The translations under genes were made by a program, and so were the position numbers. The notes beneath the pieces are model-generated. The model had not been told where the DNA came from. It saw nothing but the letters and a program-made list of their open reading frames with translations, and did no database searches. From assembly GCF_029360585.1 (NCBI RefSeq), contig NZ_JAQZSJ010000014.1:1-64000 (forward strand): 64,000 nt of DNA, read 5' to 3'. Origin of the DNA: Cohnella caldifontis (GTDB lineage: Bacteria; Bacillota; Bacilli; Paenibacillales; Paenibacillaceae). The number at the start of each line of letters is the position of its first letter. Position 1 is the first letter of the stretch. This document shows positions 7,738-16,461 of this stretch, one piece after another.

Positions 7738-8604
7738 TTATTTTGCCCTTAGAATCGAGTCTTTTAAAAAATCTTGGAAGCTGATCGGAGGGCGTCCGAT
7801 TAGGTTTTGCAAAGCGGGATCGATTTGCGAGAAATCTCCCTGCCGGCTTGCTTGAAAGATACCCGTGAGCAAGTTGATGATCGCTTCCGGCATTCCATGA
7901 GCCGCCAAGCGTTTCCGATATTCTTCATCGGACACAACAATATGCCGAATCGGCTGGCCTAAGATTTCGGAAGCAATCGATGCGATCCCTTCCATGTCAA
8001 TTGCTTCAGAGGCCGTAAGAGGAGGGGTAATCCCGTCGAGTTTCCCTTCAGTTAAGATAACCGCTGTAACTGCAGCCAGGTCCGAGTGAGTCGTCCAGGC
8101 AATCGGACCGCTTTCCGGGACGATGAATTTCCCTGTTTTCAAGGCATCGCCGATCATCAATAACGCCGAAGTGGCAAAAAAACCGCATCGCAGCGACGTG
8201 AAGGCCATCCCTGAAGATTTCAGAAGCTCTTCCGTAGCTGCATTGGTGAGCATGGGGGGAAAATAAGAGGTCGCAGATGAACCCATATGGCTCGTGTACA
8301 GCACTCGGCCCACCCCGGCTTTCTTTGCCATTTGAATGGCGGTTTGATGCTGGCGAACCGCCTCTTCTCCCTCCAAAGCGTTGGAAGAGACCATAAGCAC
8401 TTGCGACGCTTGTTCAAAGGCGTGAAGGAGACTTTCGGAATCGTCGAAATTTCCTTGCCGAACGCGAACTCCGCGCTCTTGTAGATCCTGTGCCTTGCTC
8501 ACGTCCCGGACACTCACGCCAATTTCCTCCGCGGGAATACGCCCGAGAAGTTCCTCAACGATCTTCCTTCCTAAATTTCCGTTGGCTCCGGTAACCACTA
8601 TCAT
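7738..8604 (-). CDS. NmrA-like NAD(P)-binding protein (QorB/SDR_a type), copy 1
   Basis: The 288-residue atypical SDR begins MIVVTGANGNLGRKIVEELL, with the TGANGNLG nucleotide-binding motif. It then follows the QorB/YtfG pattern (VRDVSKAQDLQERGVRVRQG, later RVLYTSHMG). The frame opens at 8700, but AAAGG lies 12 bases before the ATG at 8604, the same arrangement as in its paralogue at 9506-10375. It is divergent from the TetR gene at 8788-9384, its probable regulator. It is likely a quinone or aldehyde reductase; the substrate is unknown. Confidence 0.85.
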   Translation of the reverse strand: MIVVTGANGNLGRKIVEELLGRIPAEEIGVSVRDVSKAQDLQERGVRVRQGNFDDSESLLHAFEQASQVLMVSSNALEGEEAVRQHQTAIQMAKKAGVGRVLYTSHMGSSATSYFPPMLTNAATEELLKSSGMAFTSLRCGFFATSALLMIGDALKTGKFIVPESGPIAWTTHSDLAAVTAVILTEGKLDGITPPLTASEAIDMEGIASIASEILGQPIRHIVVSDEEYRKRLAAHGMPEAIINLLTGIFQASRQGDFSQIDPALQNLIGRPPISFQDFLKDSILRAK

Positions 8605-8787
8605 GACTGCATGCATCCTTTCGTTTGGTTTCTTGCCATACGATTGGGTTTGTGAAATCATAATCGTATAGGTAGAAGATAAAAGGATCGCGTTGTGCAA
8701 ACAACCTGCAAAAAGCTCTTTTTGTTGTGTTACCTACATATAAGTTCTTTTGTCCGTTATTTGATTTCAAGGGAAAGAGGGGGCTCC

Positions 8788-9384
8788 ATGCCAGTCAATC
8801 TTGATGACCCGCGGGTAATAAGAACACGTCAACAGCTCGTGCAGGCGTTCAACGAGTTGGTTGGGGAAAAGAGAAACTTTTATTCCATTTCCGTACATGA
8901 TATCGCAACCCAGGCGGGCGTAAATCGAACAACGTTCTATGCGCATTTCCAGGATAAATATGATTTTCTTGAATATTGGAAGACAGAGAAGTTTAAAATT
9001 TTCGTAAATGGCAGACTACCGGAAGATGCAAGCTTCCATGCGGACAATTTGCGAATCCTTATTCATACGGTCTTCGATTTTCTGTTGCAGGCCCGACAGT
9101 ACAGTACGCCAGGAGACAAGCAGTTCGAAGCCATATTCGAAAACGCCATTCATAAGGAGCTTCATCGCCTCCTGCTTAAATGGTTACAGGAAGCGAATAC
9201 GCAGGGCTTTTCTCGCGATAAAGTGGAAACTAAGGCACTCGTCGTAAGTTGGGGGGTATTCGGGTCGGCTTTGCAGTGGAGCCGGAACCCTCAAAACCGC
9301 TCGGTGGAATGGATGGTGGAAGAAATCATCGAGGTTATTGGGACGGATCTAGACTGGTCAAACTTGCGATACGGTTCAGCTTAA
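8788..9384 (+). CDS. TetR/AcrR family transcriptional regulator
   Basis: The 198-residue protein has the N-terminal helix-turn-helix ISVHDIATQAGVNRTTFYAH (about residues 33-52) and a C-terminal TetR_C_7-type domain (LLLKWLQEAN then VVSWGVFGSALQW). The ATG at 8788 is chosen because GAGGGGG lies 6-12 bases upstream; an open frame from 8695 lacks a comparable site. It is divergent from the NmrA-like gene, and the 183-base gap contains inverted segments (TATAGGTAG and CTACATATA; GTTGT-GCAA-ACAAC). It therefore probably represses that gene. Confidence 0.88.
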   Translation: MPVNLDDPRVIRTRQQLVQAFNELVGEKRNFYSISVHDIATQAGVNRTTFYAHFQDKYDFLEYWKTEKFKIFVNGRLPEDASFHADNLRILIHTVFDFLLQARQYSTPGDKQFEAIFENAIHKELHRLLLKWLQEANTQGFSRDKVETKALVVSWGVFGSALQWSRNPQNRSVEWMVEEIIEVIGTDLDWSNLRYGSA

Positions 9385-9407
9385 CGATCATTACGGCGAA
9401 AAATGCG

Positions 9408-9437
9408 AAAGGAGCTTGCCGCGGCAGCTCCTTTTTT
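9408..9437 (+). terminator. Terminator of the TetR gene
   Basis: AAGGAGCT-N9-AGCTCCTTTTTT, 24 bases after the stop codon at 9384; a canonical stem plus T-run. Confidence 0.85.
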
Positions 9438-9505
9438 GGTTGCTAATCCTCGCCATTTCCTTTCATTTGCCCGGGGGGAGGAAAAAATCGAAAATTGAAA
9501 ATACA

Positions 9506-10375
9506 TTAATGAGAAATCGACTCTCTCAGGACCTCCCTAAAACTTTTCGGAGGCCGGCCGATCAAATGAGCAAGGGCAGGATCGACTTGCGCGAAGTCTC
9601 CCTGACGGCTCGCCAGAAACATCCCCATCCGCATATTGATGCTCGCTTCCGGCACGCCCCGAGACATCATGCGGTCCCGAAACTCTTCATCCGACACAAC
9701 GATCCGGCGGATGGTCCGCCCCAAAACCTCGGAAGCGATTGCCGCTATCCCTTCCATGTCAATGGCCTCGGATCCCGTAAGATTGGGGGTCGTGCCATGC
9801 AGTTGCCGCTCGCTTATGATCGCCGCCGCAGCCTCGGCCAAATCGATGTGGGCTGTCCAGGCAACCGGACCGTCCTCAGGCGCGATCAATTCCCCTGTTT
9901 TTAATGCTTCGCCGATCATCATGAGTGCCGATGCCGTGTAGTAACCATTACGGAGCGACGTGAAGGCCATACCCGAGGCTTCCAGCAGTTTTTCGGTAGC
10001 CGCATGGTGAATCATGGGGGCGAAGCGAGAGGTCGGGGAAGCGCCCATATGGCTGGTGTATAACACCTGGCTGACCCCTGCTTTCTTTGCCGTGTCAATC
10101 GCGGTTCGATGCCGCTGAATACCATGCGGAATATCAGCCTCGCCCATGATGCCGGACGAAACGATGAGAACCTGCGATGCCCCCTCAAAGGCATGGCGCA
10201 AACTCTCGGCATCGTCGAAGTCGCCCCGACGGACACGAACTCCGCGTTCCCGAAGCTCTCGTGCTGGATTCGGATCGCGGACGCTGACGCCGATCTGCTC
10301 GGCAGGTACGCGCTTCAGCAGCTGTTCTACCACGGCCCGCCCTAATTTCCCGTTGGCTCCGGTCACGATAATCAT
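9506..10375 (-). CDS. NmrA-like NAD(P)-binding protein, copy 2
   Basis: The 289-residue paralogue of 7738-8604 begins MIIVTGANGKLGRAVVEQLL and shares VRDPNPARELRERGVRVRRG, QVLYTSHMGAS, GSEAIDMEGIAAIASEVLG and the ending QVDPALAHLIGRPPKSF. The start at 10375 has AAAGG 12 bases upstream, as in copy 1. It lies 31 bases downstream of the aldo/keto reductase gene on the same strand, so the two form an operon. It is probably a quinone- or aldehyde-type reductase with unknown substrate. Confidence 0.85.
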   Translation of the reverse strand: MIIVTGANGKLGRAVVEQLLKRVPAEQIGVSVRDPNPARELRERGVRVRRGDFDDAESLRHAFEGASQVLIVSSGIMGEADIPHGIQRHRTAIDTAKKAGVSQVLYTSHMGASPTSRFAPMIHHAATEKLLEASGMAFTSLRNGYYTASALMMIGEALKTGELIAPEDGPVAWTAHIDLAEAAAAIISERQLHGTTPNLTGSEAIDMEGIAAIASEVLGRTIRRIVVSDEEFRDRMMSRGVPEASINMRMGMFLASRQGDFAQVDPALAHLIGRPPKSFREVLRESISH

Positions 10376-10406
10376 GGCAAACAACATCCTTTCATTTGTA
10401 TCGTGT

Positions 10407-11390
10407 TTATACGCGAACAACCTTCCCGTTTCTAAATTGCATGTTGGGGAAAGAAGCGCCGGCGATCTCCCGTTCCGGTATCGCGTCTTCGATTTCTCTG
10501 ACGTCATCTTCAGTCAGTTGAATATCAAGCGACTGTAAAGCTTCTTGAAGATGAGCCGGCGAGATGGTACCGATAAGCGGTATGATGTCTTCGCCTTTGG
10601 ATAACATCCATGCAAACGCCAATTGGGATAACGTCATTTGTTTATTTGCGGCGATCTCGCCCAGCTTTTGAGACAAGGCAACGTTTTTTTCGATATTTTC
10701 TTCAAAAAACAACGGAACGTAGCCGCCTTTGCTCTTTTGGATTCGCTCGTCTGTCCACTGGCCTGCTAGAAGACCATGAGCCAGCGCCCCAAAAGCGACA
10801 ACGCCGATACCCAATTCCCTCGCAGTCGGCACAATATTTTTCTCGATGCTTCGGTTAAAAAGCGAGTATTCGACTTCCACCCAGCTGATCGGATGCGTGG
10901 CATGCGCTCTTCTCAGCGTCTCCGCGTCGACCTGGCTGACTCCGATCTGCCTGACATAGCCGGCCTTAACCAGATCGGCAATGGCGCCGACCGTTTCTTC
11001 GACGGGGATACCCAGATCGATTCTTGCGGGCTGATAAAGATCGATGTAGTCAAGATTGAGGCGTTTGAGCGAATAGGCAAGATAGTTCTTAACATGATGG
11101 GGAGAGACATCCAGTCCGTATAAGGAGCCGTCCAGCGCATTCAATGCCCCGAACTTCAGCGATATAAAATAGTCATCCCTTTTGCGCCCCTTGAGAGCTT
11201 CGGCGATGACCATCTCGCTTCGGCCTGCACCGTAAAAGTCCCCCGTGTTGAGATGATGGATTCCACTCTCCAAAGCGGCATGAATGGTGGCAATGCCAGC
11301 ACTTTTGACGGCTTCATCGACATTTGACATATGGCCGCAGCCGAGTCCGATTCTGGATAGCTCCAGTCCGTTTTGTTGATCGATCATCAT
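10407..11390 (-). CDS. Aldo/keto reductase
   Basis: The 327-residue TIM-barrel oxidoreductase starts with the family motif LSRIGLGCGHMSN and carries catalytic-type residues Asp-Tyr (TGDFYGAGRSE), Lys (SLKFG) and a DLYQPARIDLG strand. The C-terminal NADP-binding region (IPLIGTISPAHLQEAL) is also typical. It heads a two-gene operon with NmrA-like copy 2. A palindrome matching the MarR box lies upstream at 11420-11435, so the MarR gene at 11465-11923 is its likely regulator. Confidence 0.92.
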   Translation of the reverse strand: MMIDQQNGLELSRIGLGCGHMSNVDEAVKSAGIATIHAALESGIHHLNTGDFYGAGRSEMVIAEALKGRKRDDYFISLKFGALNALDGSLYGLDVSPHHVKNYLAYSLKRLNLDYIDLYQPARIDLGIPVEETVGAIADLVKAGYVRQIGVSQVDAETLRRAHATHPISWVEVEYSLFNRSIEKNIVPTARELGIGVVAFGALAHGLLAGQWTDERIQKSKGGYVPLFFEENIEKNVALSQKLGEIAANKQMTLSQLAFAWMLSKGEDIIPLIGTISPAHLQEALQSLDIQLTEDDVREIEDAIPEREIAGASFPNMQFRNGKVVRV

Positions 11391-11419
11391 GAAAACCTCC
11401 TGATTTTAGAATAAAAATT

Positions 11420-11435
11420 GTGTAGCCATCTACAT
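11420..11435. promoter_or_regulatory. Putative MarR operator before the aldo/keto reductase operon
   Basis: GTGTAG-CCAT-CTACAT is a near-palindrome related to the perfect box at 11942-11957 upstream of the MarR gene. Confidence 0.6.
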
Positions 11436-11464
11436 ATTTGTTTAAAAAAATATGCATGGCAAAT

Positions 11465-11923
11465 TCATGACTTCGGCAGCTGTTTTTCGACGTTTTCGAA
11501 AGCACGGGTCAGCAAAGAAGCAAACATGGCTTTTTCGGCATCAGACATCCCTTGCGTGATCAATTCTTCGGATTTCGAGAAGGCATCACTCCTCTCGCTA
11601 AGGAATTGTTTGGCTTTGGGCGTTATATCGATACGGAGGTTGCGTCCGTCGTCAGGGTTGCTGCTGCGCGTGATAAATCCGGATTTCTCCAAACCGTTCA
11701 ATAAGTTCGTCACAGACGGACCGCTTAGAGCCATCGTTTTTTCAAGAAACTTTCGGTTGATTTCTATATGCTCCTCTATGGATTGATGAATATGCGACAG
11801 GAGAATCGCTTGCGAGCTGTTCAAGCCATGATCCTTCAGAAGCTGGTCGATGATTTCCCGGACCCGCTGCGCGATAAGCTTAATGTATAGGCTATAGGGG
11901 TACTTGTCGAAAACGCTTGGCAT
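11465..11923 (-). CDS. MarR family transcriptional regulator
   Basis: The 152-residue winged-helix protein has the MarR DNA-binding pattern (LEKTMALSGPSVTNLLNGLE, then GFITRSSNPDDGRNLRIDIT) and terminal dimerisation helices. It is preceded by the perfect palindrome GTGTAGATGTCTACAC at 11942-11957 and followed by a related site at 11420-11435 in front of the aldo/keto reductase. This indicates autoregulation plus control of the reductase operon, probably in response to an electrophile or phenolic ligand. Confidence 0.9.
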   Translation of the reverse strand: MPSVFDKYPYSLYIKLIAQRVREIIDQLLKDHGLNSSQAILLSHIHQSIEEHIEINRKFLEKTMALSGPSVTNLLNGLEKSGFITRSSNPDDGRNLRIDITPKAKQFLSERSDAFSKSEELITQGMSDAEKAMFASLLTRAFENVEKQLPKS

Positions 11924-11941
11924 AAATTTCTCCTTCTATTC

Positions 11942-11957
11942 GTGTAGATGTCTACAC
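11942..11957. promoter_or_regulatory. Putative MarR auto-operator
   Basis: Perfect inverted repeat GTGTAGA-TG-TCTACAC, located 19 bases upstream of the MarR start codon. Confidence 0.65.
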
Positions 11958-12082
11958 TATATAGGGGGTTTTTGGTTTTGTCAACATACGCCGTCGGCCG
12001 ATTCGGCCAGCAGGAGGTCCGTAGAAGACAACAGCCACTTCATTGATGTAACATAACAAAAGAATAATTTAGGAGGGCTTAC

Positions 12083-13447
12083 ATGATAAGCAGATTCCAT
12101 TGGGTTAGATGCATCGTCATTCTTATTGTCCTTACCGTTATCCCGTTTGGTTCTTTCGCAAGCGCTGCCGGTGGCGGAGCTCCGGAAAAAAGCAACTATT
12201 ACTTCATATACAATAGCGGAAGGGTGGACAGCAAAGACCTCGCCGCGATCAAGCAGTACATCTACAAGTTCAAGAACACCCAGAACGTCATATTCGACTC
12301 CATCGCGTATAAGGACGCGACCAAGCTCTACGACGCCCTGAAAGCCGACCAGAAGAAACGCGGCGGAAGGGTCGCCGGGATCCAGATTTTCGGCTTGGCC
12401 AGCGATGTGCCTTCCTTCACCTACACCCACAAGATGAAGTTCTTCCCCGGCAAATCCGGCTGGGACGGAGTCGAGGAGAACAAGGAAGAGAAGTTCCTAT
12501 CCGACTATCCCTATTCCAATTTCAATAACGACAGCAAGTACCTGAAGGACATCTCCGTCTACGGCATCGTTCAACGGAATCTTCCGATCAGCGTCATCCC
12601 GGAATGGCCCGTCTCCCGCCTGCCGCTAACGAAGGGCGAGATCGCCAAGTACATCGGCAATTACGACGCCTACCGCAAACAGATCGAGGGAAAATCCGTT
12701 CCGACCGTTGCCCTTTCGGCCCCTGTCGAGTTTCAAAAAGGACTGAACACAGCCCAGGACGACATCGCATTCTTCATGAAACGTCTGAAGGAGGATAAAG
12801 AATTCGATCTGTTCAAGAACACCGACCAGCGCATCTACTATAAGGATTTCGCCGCGAACTTGGCTAAGGAGAATAAGACCGGAATCGTGGACCTTGTGGT
12901 GGGCAGCCGGGGCGACAAGAACGGGGCTTCCCTGAAAAAAGACGATATGAAATATTTCTTCGACCGCAAGAGCGTCGTCGGCCTGAACGCGAACTACTAT
13001 ACGGCCTTCCTCTGGAACTTCGACGCCGCTGCGGGCCTGGCCGTGGATAACATCGTCCATGACGGCTTAGCGAAAGGAAAAATGATCAACCCCATTGCCC
13101 ATACGATCCCGCAGTTCGGCAGGGGCGACATCAATTACCTGTGGCTTCCTGTCCCCGCGCCGGAAGGAGAGACGGGCGACGACTGGAATGACTTCGTTGC
13201 GGTGGACAAGGAGCATTTGAAGTGGGACAATCCGTACTTCTTCGTCTACAAGTACTACGAGGCGATCGGCAGCGGCAAGACCCGCCTGCAGAGCTTCTTC
13301 GAGGCGGACGCCGCCTACGCGGCCCTGACCGTGGCCAACAAGAATACTCCTCGGACTTTGTTCGGATTTGAAGGTATGTATTCCGCGAACGGCTTCGAAA
13401 TCCTGTTTTCGCTGCATTACCTCGGGCTAGCCGACTACGAAAGCTGA
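12083..13447 (+). CDS. Secreted protein of unknown function, remotely gingipain/caspase-like
   Basis: The 454-residue protein has a clear signal peptide (hydrophobic IVILIVLTVIPFGSFASA, cleavage near residue 28), so it is exported. AGGAGGG precedes the ATG. The mature part alternates strand and helix blocks. The segment PEWPVSRLPLTKGEIAKYI (around residues 173-191) resembles the VGRLP...E...I motif of C25 (gingipain) peptidases. The positions expected for catalytic His-Gly and Cys read SRGDKNG and ANYYTAF, so I see no protease dyad. It is followed only by a decayed SDR fragment. Function is unknown; a non-catalytic relative of the caspase-like fold is a hypothesis. Confidence 0.8.
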   Translation: MISRFHWVRCIVILIVLTVIPFGSFASAAGGGAPEKSNYYFIYNSGRVDSKDLAAIKQYIYKFKNTQNVIFDSIAYKDATKLYDALKADQKKRGGRVAGIQIFGLASDVPSFTYTHKMKFFPGKSGWDGVEENKEEKFLSDYPYSNFNNDSKYLKDISVYGIVQRNLPISVIPEWPVSRLPLTKGEIAKYIGNYDAYRKQIEGKSVPTVALSAPVEFQKGLNTAQDDIAFFMKRLKEDKEFDLFKNTDQRIYYKDFAANLAKENKTGIVDLVVGSRGDKNGASLKKDDMKYFFDRKSVVGLNANYYTAFLWNFDAAAGLAVDNIVHDGLAKGKMINPIAHTIPQFGRGDINYLWLPVPAPEGETGDDWNDFVAVDKEHLKWDNPYFFVYKYYEAIGSGKTRLQSFFEADAAYAALTVANKNTPRTLFGFEGMYSANGFEILFSLHYLGLADYES

Positions 13448-13564
13448 GTCATTCCGGGGGCATGGTCGAAGGTCTCTTCCGGGAGTTTTTCCTTTGTTGG
13501 ATCACTCCTATGAAAATCTTTTGCCGCTGCATCTTCTTCATCGTGCCGTCTTGACCCATTGGTC

Positions 13565-13866
13565 TCCTTTGACATAGCGGAAACGTACGCTGGCTCGAAG
13601 GGAGCCGTCGAACAATTCACGCGTCAATTGGCTAAGGAGCTTGGAAAGAGGAACATCACGATTAACGCCGTAGCGCTAGGCCCTAAGAATACCGAACTTT
13701 TCACGGTTGGCAAAACACCCGAACAAATCCAAGGGCTTGCCAACATGAACGCATTCGGACGACTCGGGGAAACCGAAGACATTGCAGGCGTGATCCTCTT
13801 TCTTGCGAGCGAAGAATCGCAGTGGGTTACGGGGCAAACCATCCGTGTTAATGGAGGTTTATTTAA
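13565..13866 (+). pseudogene. Short-chain dehydrogenase, C-terminal remnant
   Basis: About 100 codons encode the second half of a classical SDR: YAGSKGAVEQFTRQLAKEL (active-site Tyr-xxx-Lys), NITINAVALGP, and the C-terminal consensus VTGQTIRVNGG. The Rossmann half with TGxxxGxG is missing, and the 117 bases upstream do not encode it. It runs straight into the convergent VOC gene. It is a non-functional fragment. Confidence 0.8.
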
Positions 13867-13893
13867 CCTTTTCTTTCTGCATCAAACAAACCG

Positions 13894-14298
13894 TCAAGGC
13901 CTATCTCTAAACCGTTTAATCGCATCTTCGGTCACCGGCTGGAAGAGGTTCAGAAGGTTGCCGTCGGGATCGCGGAACAGCATAGAACGGTTCCCCCACG
14001 GCATCATGGTCGGTTCCATTACCCAATGATCCACAAATGGCTTCAAGCGCACGTATTCGGCTTCGACATCGTCGACCCGGAACTCCATAATGACAGTGCG
14101 ATTATTGGCGCCCACAACGGAACCGGCGCCGAATAGCTGCGCCGTCTGGGAGTGGCCGATTGCAAGGGTGCATGATGGCATGACGAGTTCGGCAAATACG
14201 GGCGCGGGTCGCTCCGCCGAAACCCCCATGACTTTCTCATAGAACTCGACGAGACGATCCACGTCATCCGTAATGATGCGTACGGAAGCGAAATTCAC
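13894..14298 (-). CDS. VOC (glyoxalase/bleomycin-resistance fold) protein
   Basis: The 134-residue protein has paired beta-alpha-beta-beta-beta modules. It begins NFASVRIITDDVDRLVEFYE (standard VOC first strand and helix) and ends with MLFRDPDGNLLNLFQPV, whose Asp-Pro-(Asp)-Gly-Asn and Asn-Leu-Phe pattern is typical. Metal-ligand type residues are only partly recognisable, so the reaction is not assigned. It lies downstream of the WYL regulator at 14378-15325, separated by a terminator, and may have its own promoter. Confidence 0.85.
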   Translation of the reverse strand: MNFASVRIITDDVDRLVEFYEKVMGVSAERPAPVFAELVMPSCTLAIGHSQTAQLFGAGSVVGANNRTVIMEFRVDDVEAEYVRLKPFVDHWVMEPTMMPWGNRSMLFRDPDGNLLNLFQPVTEDAIKRFRDRP

Positions 14299-14350
14299 AA
14301 GAGATCATCCTTCCTAATAGCTATCTCTTTTTCGTTTACATGTCCGATTA

Positions 14351-14389
14351 TAAAAAAACGCTGCTGACAACGTTATGTCAGTAGCGTTC
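14351..14389 (-). terminator. Terminator overlapping the WYL regulator stop codon
   Basis: On the minus strand, AACGCTACTGACA-N6-TGTCAGCAGCGTT is followed by TTTTTTATAA. The stem begins inside the last codons of the gene. Confidence 0.85.
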
Positions 14390-15325
14390 TAGAATTTTGC
14401 GGGCTTCCTCACGAATCCGATTCCGGAACGATTCGGGTTCCAGCACGATCACATCCGCGCCCCAGCCAAGCACCCATTGCAGCAATTCATCCATCTGACG
14501 AACGCGCAAGACCGCATCCAATCCATCTTGATGCTCTTTCATATCCTCTACGTAATGATAGTTCGATTCCTTCACCCTATCCGCGATGTCACGGTTAAAT
14601 CGAAGGCATACTCGCAAGCGGCGATCATCTAAAGGCGTATACTCCCTTAAGTCAAAATGCTCCGGAAGTTCGAATCGTTCGTCCAGTTCGATCAGTTCAG
14701 CCATTCGGGACAACCGGAAATGGCGGATTTCCTGACGCAGATCGCACCGGGCTACAAGCATCCAAGACGCTTCAACGAGTACGAGGCCATAGGGAGCGGC
14801 GGTGCGTTCGCTATGGCGGCTCCCCGTGGAATCCGTCAATTTTTTCGAATAATGAAAGCTGATCTTTCGCCCATCTGATATCGCTCGGCGGATCTTATCG
14901 AAATTTTCCCTTTCGTTTGACAGAGCTGCCGGCTTGCGAGGAGCGAGCAATCGCAGCGACTTGCGTATACGGGAGGTCTCGCTGCGGACGCTGTCTGATA
15001 GAGTGACCTCGATTTTCCTCCTGGCAACAATAGCTCTATCACGATAATCATCATCGAATCGTTGCTCGATAAATTCTGTTCCGATAAGCAAGGTCACGGC
15101 TTCCTCTATCGTAAAACGGATCGGCGGTAGAAAATATCCCTCCATTAAGGAATACCCTGTGCCTGCAATGCCTGTAATCGGAACGCCCGCTTCGCTGAGC
15201 GCCTGAATGTCTCGATAGATGGTCCTCACGCTGGTTTCGAATCGTGCCGCCAAATCTTCGGCACGTACCACTTGCCTGCCTTGCAGCTCCAGCACGATGG
15301 CCAACAAACGATCTGTTTTGTTCAT
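14378..15325 (-). CDS. YafY-type HTH and WYL-domain transcriptional regulator
   Basis: The 315-residue protein has an N-terminal HTH_11 winged helix (LQGRQVVRAEDLAARFETSV then RTIYRDIQALSEAG), the YafY region (FTIEEAVTLLIG), and a C-terminal WYL domain (SWMLVARCDLRQEIRHFRLS). It is similar in design to 5595-6581. The nearest candidate target is the VOC gene downstream. Confidence 0.9.
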   Translation of the reverse strand: MNKTDRLLAIVLELQGRQVVRAEDLAARFETSVRTIYRDIQALSEAGVPITGIAGTGYSLMEGYFLPPIRFTIEEAVTLLIGTEFIEQRFDDDYRDRAIVARRKIEVTLSDSVRSETSRIRKSLRLLAPRKPAALSNERENFDKIRRAISDGRKISFHYSKKLTDSTGSRHSERTAAPYGLVLVEASWMLVARCDLRQEIRHFRLSRMAELIELDERFELPEHFDLREYTPLDDRRLRVCLRFNRDIADRVKESNYHYVEDMKEHQDGLDAVLRVRQMDELLQWVLGWGADVIVLEPESFRNRIREEARKILERY

Positions 15326-15475
15326 GGACTGCCCCCTTGAAGCGTAATGCTGTACATGAGTGTTGCCTGTCTTGCTTTGACCAACTATCCTGCCAGCCTC
15401 TCGTCCAGACTAGCCTTTTGACGCAACAGATGTCTAGTATGCATGCCAGCTACCTTAAACCATTCACGCAGCTTA

Positions 15476-16375
15476 TCAAGAAGTCGGCTTGCTCTTGCTT
15501 GCGTTAGGATTTACCGAATGCATCCATTCCCCCAAATAGGTAGATCCCAGGATCATCAAACCACCAATCAGCTGCGTCATAGCTAAGGTCTCTCCCAGCA
15601 AGAGGACACTGAACGCGATGCCAAACACCGGCTCCAAATAGCCGTAAGAGGCAATCTCGATGGATGACGCACGGTGAAAGGTTGAGAAATACAGGTTATA
15701 GGCCAGGCCAGTATGGACCACCCCAAGGATGCATGTCAACAGGATCCCCGTTCCATCCGCGGCCAGAACCTGCCTCCATTCCCCTTCAGCCAGCACGATC
15801 GGCAATAGCACCATGCTAGCCGCGCCCATTTGGAGGAATGTAGCGAGAGCATGATCCACTTGATTGGCCGCTCTGCGATTGATGATCACGATGGACGCGT
15901 ACAACATGCCGGACACGCCGCTGAGAATCATGCCCCACATCCCCTGAGACGAAAATCCGGCAGGGCCGAACCCCCCCGTACCTACAACCAGGCATAATCC
16001 GATTAACGAGATTCCAACGATGCCCACCCGCAGTCGGGTCAGTCGTTCTTTAAGGACGAAGGGGGCCGCCAGCATGACATACACCGGGCACATGTTATAG
16101 ATGATGACCGCTGTAGGGATATTCGTATTTTGAAACCCGTAGAAGAGGGCGGCCCAAGCTAATCCGAGCAGTGCGCCGGAAATCAGATAGGGCTTTGATT
16201 GGCGGAACGAGATCCGTTGGCCTGCCGGCCTCATTCTTATAAATATCAACAATACCGGCAGGGCGATCACCGCCCTTAAGAAAGCCAGCACAAAAGGGGA
16301 CAGCTCAATATGCCGCGTAAAAACCCCAATGCTTCCCCATACGACCATGACAAGCGTCAGTCTCAACCGATCCAT
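15476..16375 (-). CDS. EamA/DMT-superfamily transporter
   Basis: The 299-residue integral membrane protein has about ten hydrophobic helices in two EamA repeats, for example LVMVVWGSIGVFTRHIELS at the N-terminus and ASYGYLEPVFGIAFSVLLLG in the second repeat (SYLEPVxA-type signature). It should export or exchange a small metabolite across the membrane; the substrate is unknown. An AraC regulator lies 86 bases upstream on the same strand, so the two probably form a regulated unit. Confidence 0.9.
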   Translation of the reverse strand: MDRLRLTLVMVVWGSIGVFTRHIELSPFVLAFLRAVIALPVLLIFIRMRPAGQRISFRQSKPYLISGALLGLAWAALFYGFQNTNIPTAVIIYNMCPVYVMLAAPFVLKERLTRLRVGIVGISLIGLCLVVGTGGFGPAGFSSQGMWGMILSGVSGMLYASIVIINRRAANQVDHALATFLQMGAASMVLLPIVLAEGEWRQVLAADGTGILLTCILGVVHTGLAYNLYFSTFHRASSIEIASYGYLEPVFGIAFSVLLLGETLAMTQLIGGLMILGSTYLGEWMHSVNPNASKSKPTS

Positions 16376-16461
16376 TCAAAAACCCCTTACTTCCAGAATA
16401 CTCCCATCGTATCCGATCCATAAGAGGCCGTATTGTATGAAATTGACGAAACATGCCCTTT

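Noticed and set aside
9361..9385. Sequence GCGATACGGTTCAGC resembling the attachment core
   Set aside because: It is part of the TetR coding end, lacks the YHK/stop half and the flanking CGGCAAG or CGGCGAA arms, so the similarity is chance.
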